Position numbers and translations under genes: made by a program. Source: Gilliamella sp. Lep-s35 (lineage in GTDB: Bacteria; Pseudomonadota; Gammaproteobacteria; Enterobacterales; Orbaceae). Taken from it: a DNA stretch of 35,223 nucleotides. The DNA lies in the NCBI RefSeq assembly GCF_009795845.1, contig NZ_WTEX01000025.1:1-35223 (forward strand), written 5' to 3'. Shown piece after piece: positions 35,123-35,223 of this stretch (positions within the stretch are counted from its first letter, which is position 1; each line of letters opens with the position of its first letter). The notes under the pieces were generated by a model, which was not told the DNA's origin, searched no databases, and saw only the letters and a program-made list of their open reading frames with translations.

Positions 35123-35223
35123 GGCGTGTTGATCTTTGGTGATTATTTTTTAGACGGCATGATATGAGTTATAATAATTCTGCAAAAAACAACCATAACT
35201 CGATTCATCATGCCAAGAACAAT
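35123..35223 (+). mobile_element. probable left end of an insertion sequence, cut by window edge
   Basis: GGCGTGTTGATC at 35123-35134 resembles IS5-family terminal repeats, and an ATG at 35210 opens MPRT, a common start of IS5-group transposases. Between them, an imperfect inverted repeat (35156-35172 with 35195-35214) covers the ATG, as in many IS elements that limit read-through translation. TATAAT at 35170-35175 may be the -10 of the gene. Only four codons are visible, so family is a guess. Confidence 0.4.

Overview
The window is about 35 kb of AT-rich bacterial chromosome. Nearly every recognisable protein has its closest well-known counterpart in enteric Gammaproteobacteria: SeqA, Pgm, YccS, GloA, SlyB, ErpA, HemL, Bcp, PerM, YjgR, YdcH, MgtA, TopB and ZntB. 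That protein set, together with the low GC content and very AT-rich spacers, points to a gut-associated relative of the Enterobacterales. The Orbaceae (Gilliamella/Orbus type) are the best guess, but this is an inference from gene content and no marker gene was compared. SeqA implies a Dam/GATC methylation system.

Layout, left to right. 1-110: tandem terminators of a gene lying outside the window. 159-1174 (-): azlC-azlD branched-chain amino-acid exporter. 1379-5801: housekeeping block with gmk (+), gloA (-), slyB (-), a doubtful small lipoprotein ORF, then seqA (+) and pgm (+). 5862-6272 (-): unknown exported protein. 6642-8831 (+): yccS. 8891-11206: a small accessory patch, all on the minus strand, with an unknown soluble protein, a decayed reading frame, an EmrE-type SMR pump, another decayed coding tail and an unknown probable lipoprotein. 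11524-12885 (+): PuuP-like APC permease. 13006-13269 (-): free-standing HPr with its own strong terminator. 13397-18235 (-): queH followed by a ynbA-ynbC-ynbD-(unknown membrane protein)-ynbB cluster for phospholipid-like metabolism, in which ynbA, ynbC and ynbD are all damaged. 18471-21841 (-): HlyD-type membrane fusion protein and two ABC-2 permeases, with no ATPase gene beside them. 22208-22389 (-): tRNA-Leu(UAA) and tRNA-Gly(GCC). 22614-27635: erpA (-), hemL (+), bcp (+), perM (-), yjgR (-). 27860-28090 (+): ydcH, convergent with an unlisted 26-residue basic ORF (-). 28427-31703 (-): mgtA with a long 5' leader holding two candidate leader peptides, a hairpin between them and a good sigma-70 promoter. 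32086-35052 (-): topB and zntB. 35123-35223: what looks like the left end of an insertion sequence.

How parts fit together. azlCD, the HlyD/permease trio and the ynb cluster are compact operons with overlapping or near-abutting genes. mgtA and zntB are both divalent-cation transporters. The most notable features are (1) the mgtA leader, whose architecture resembles the leader-peptide control of enteric mgt genes but with unfamiliar peptides; (2) the decaying ynb cluster, with a frameshift plus an amber codon in ynbA, an apparent deletion joining ynbA to the 3' half of ynbC, and a frameshift in ynbD; and (3) a tiny basic ORF with its own promoter, ribosome binding site and shared terminator. 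No CRISPR array, prophage or complete transposon was seen.
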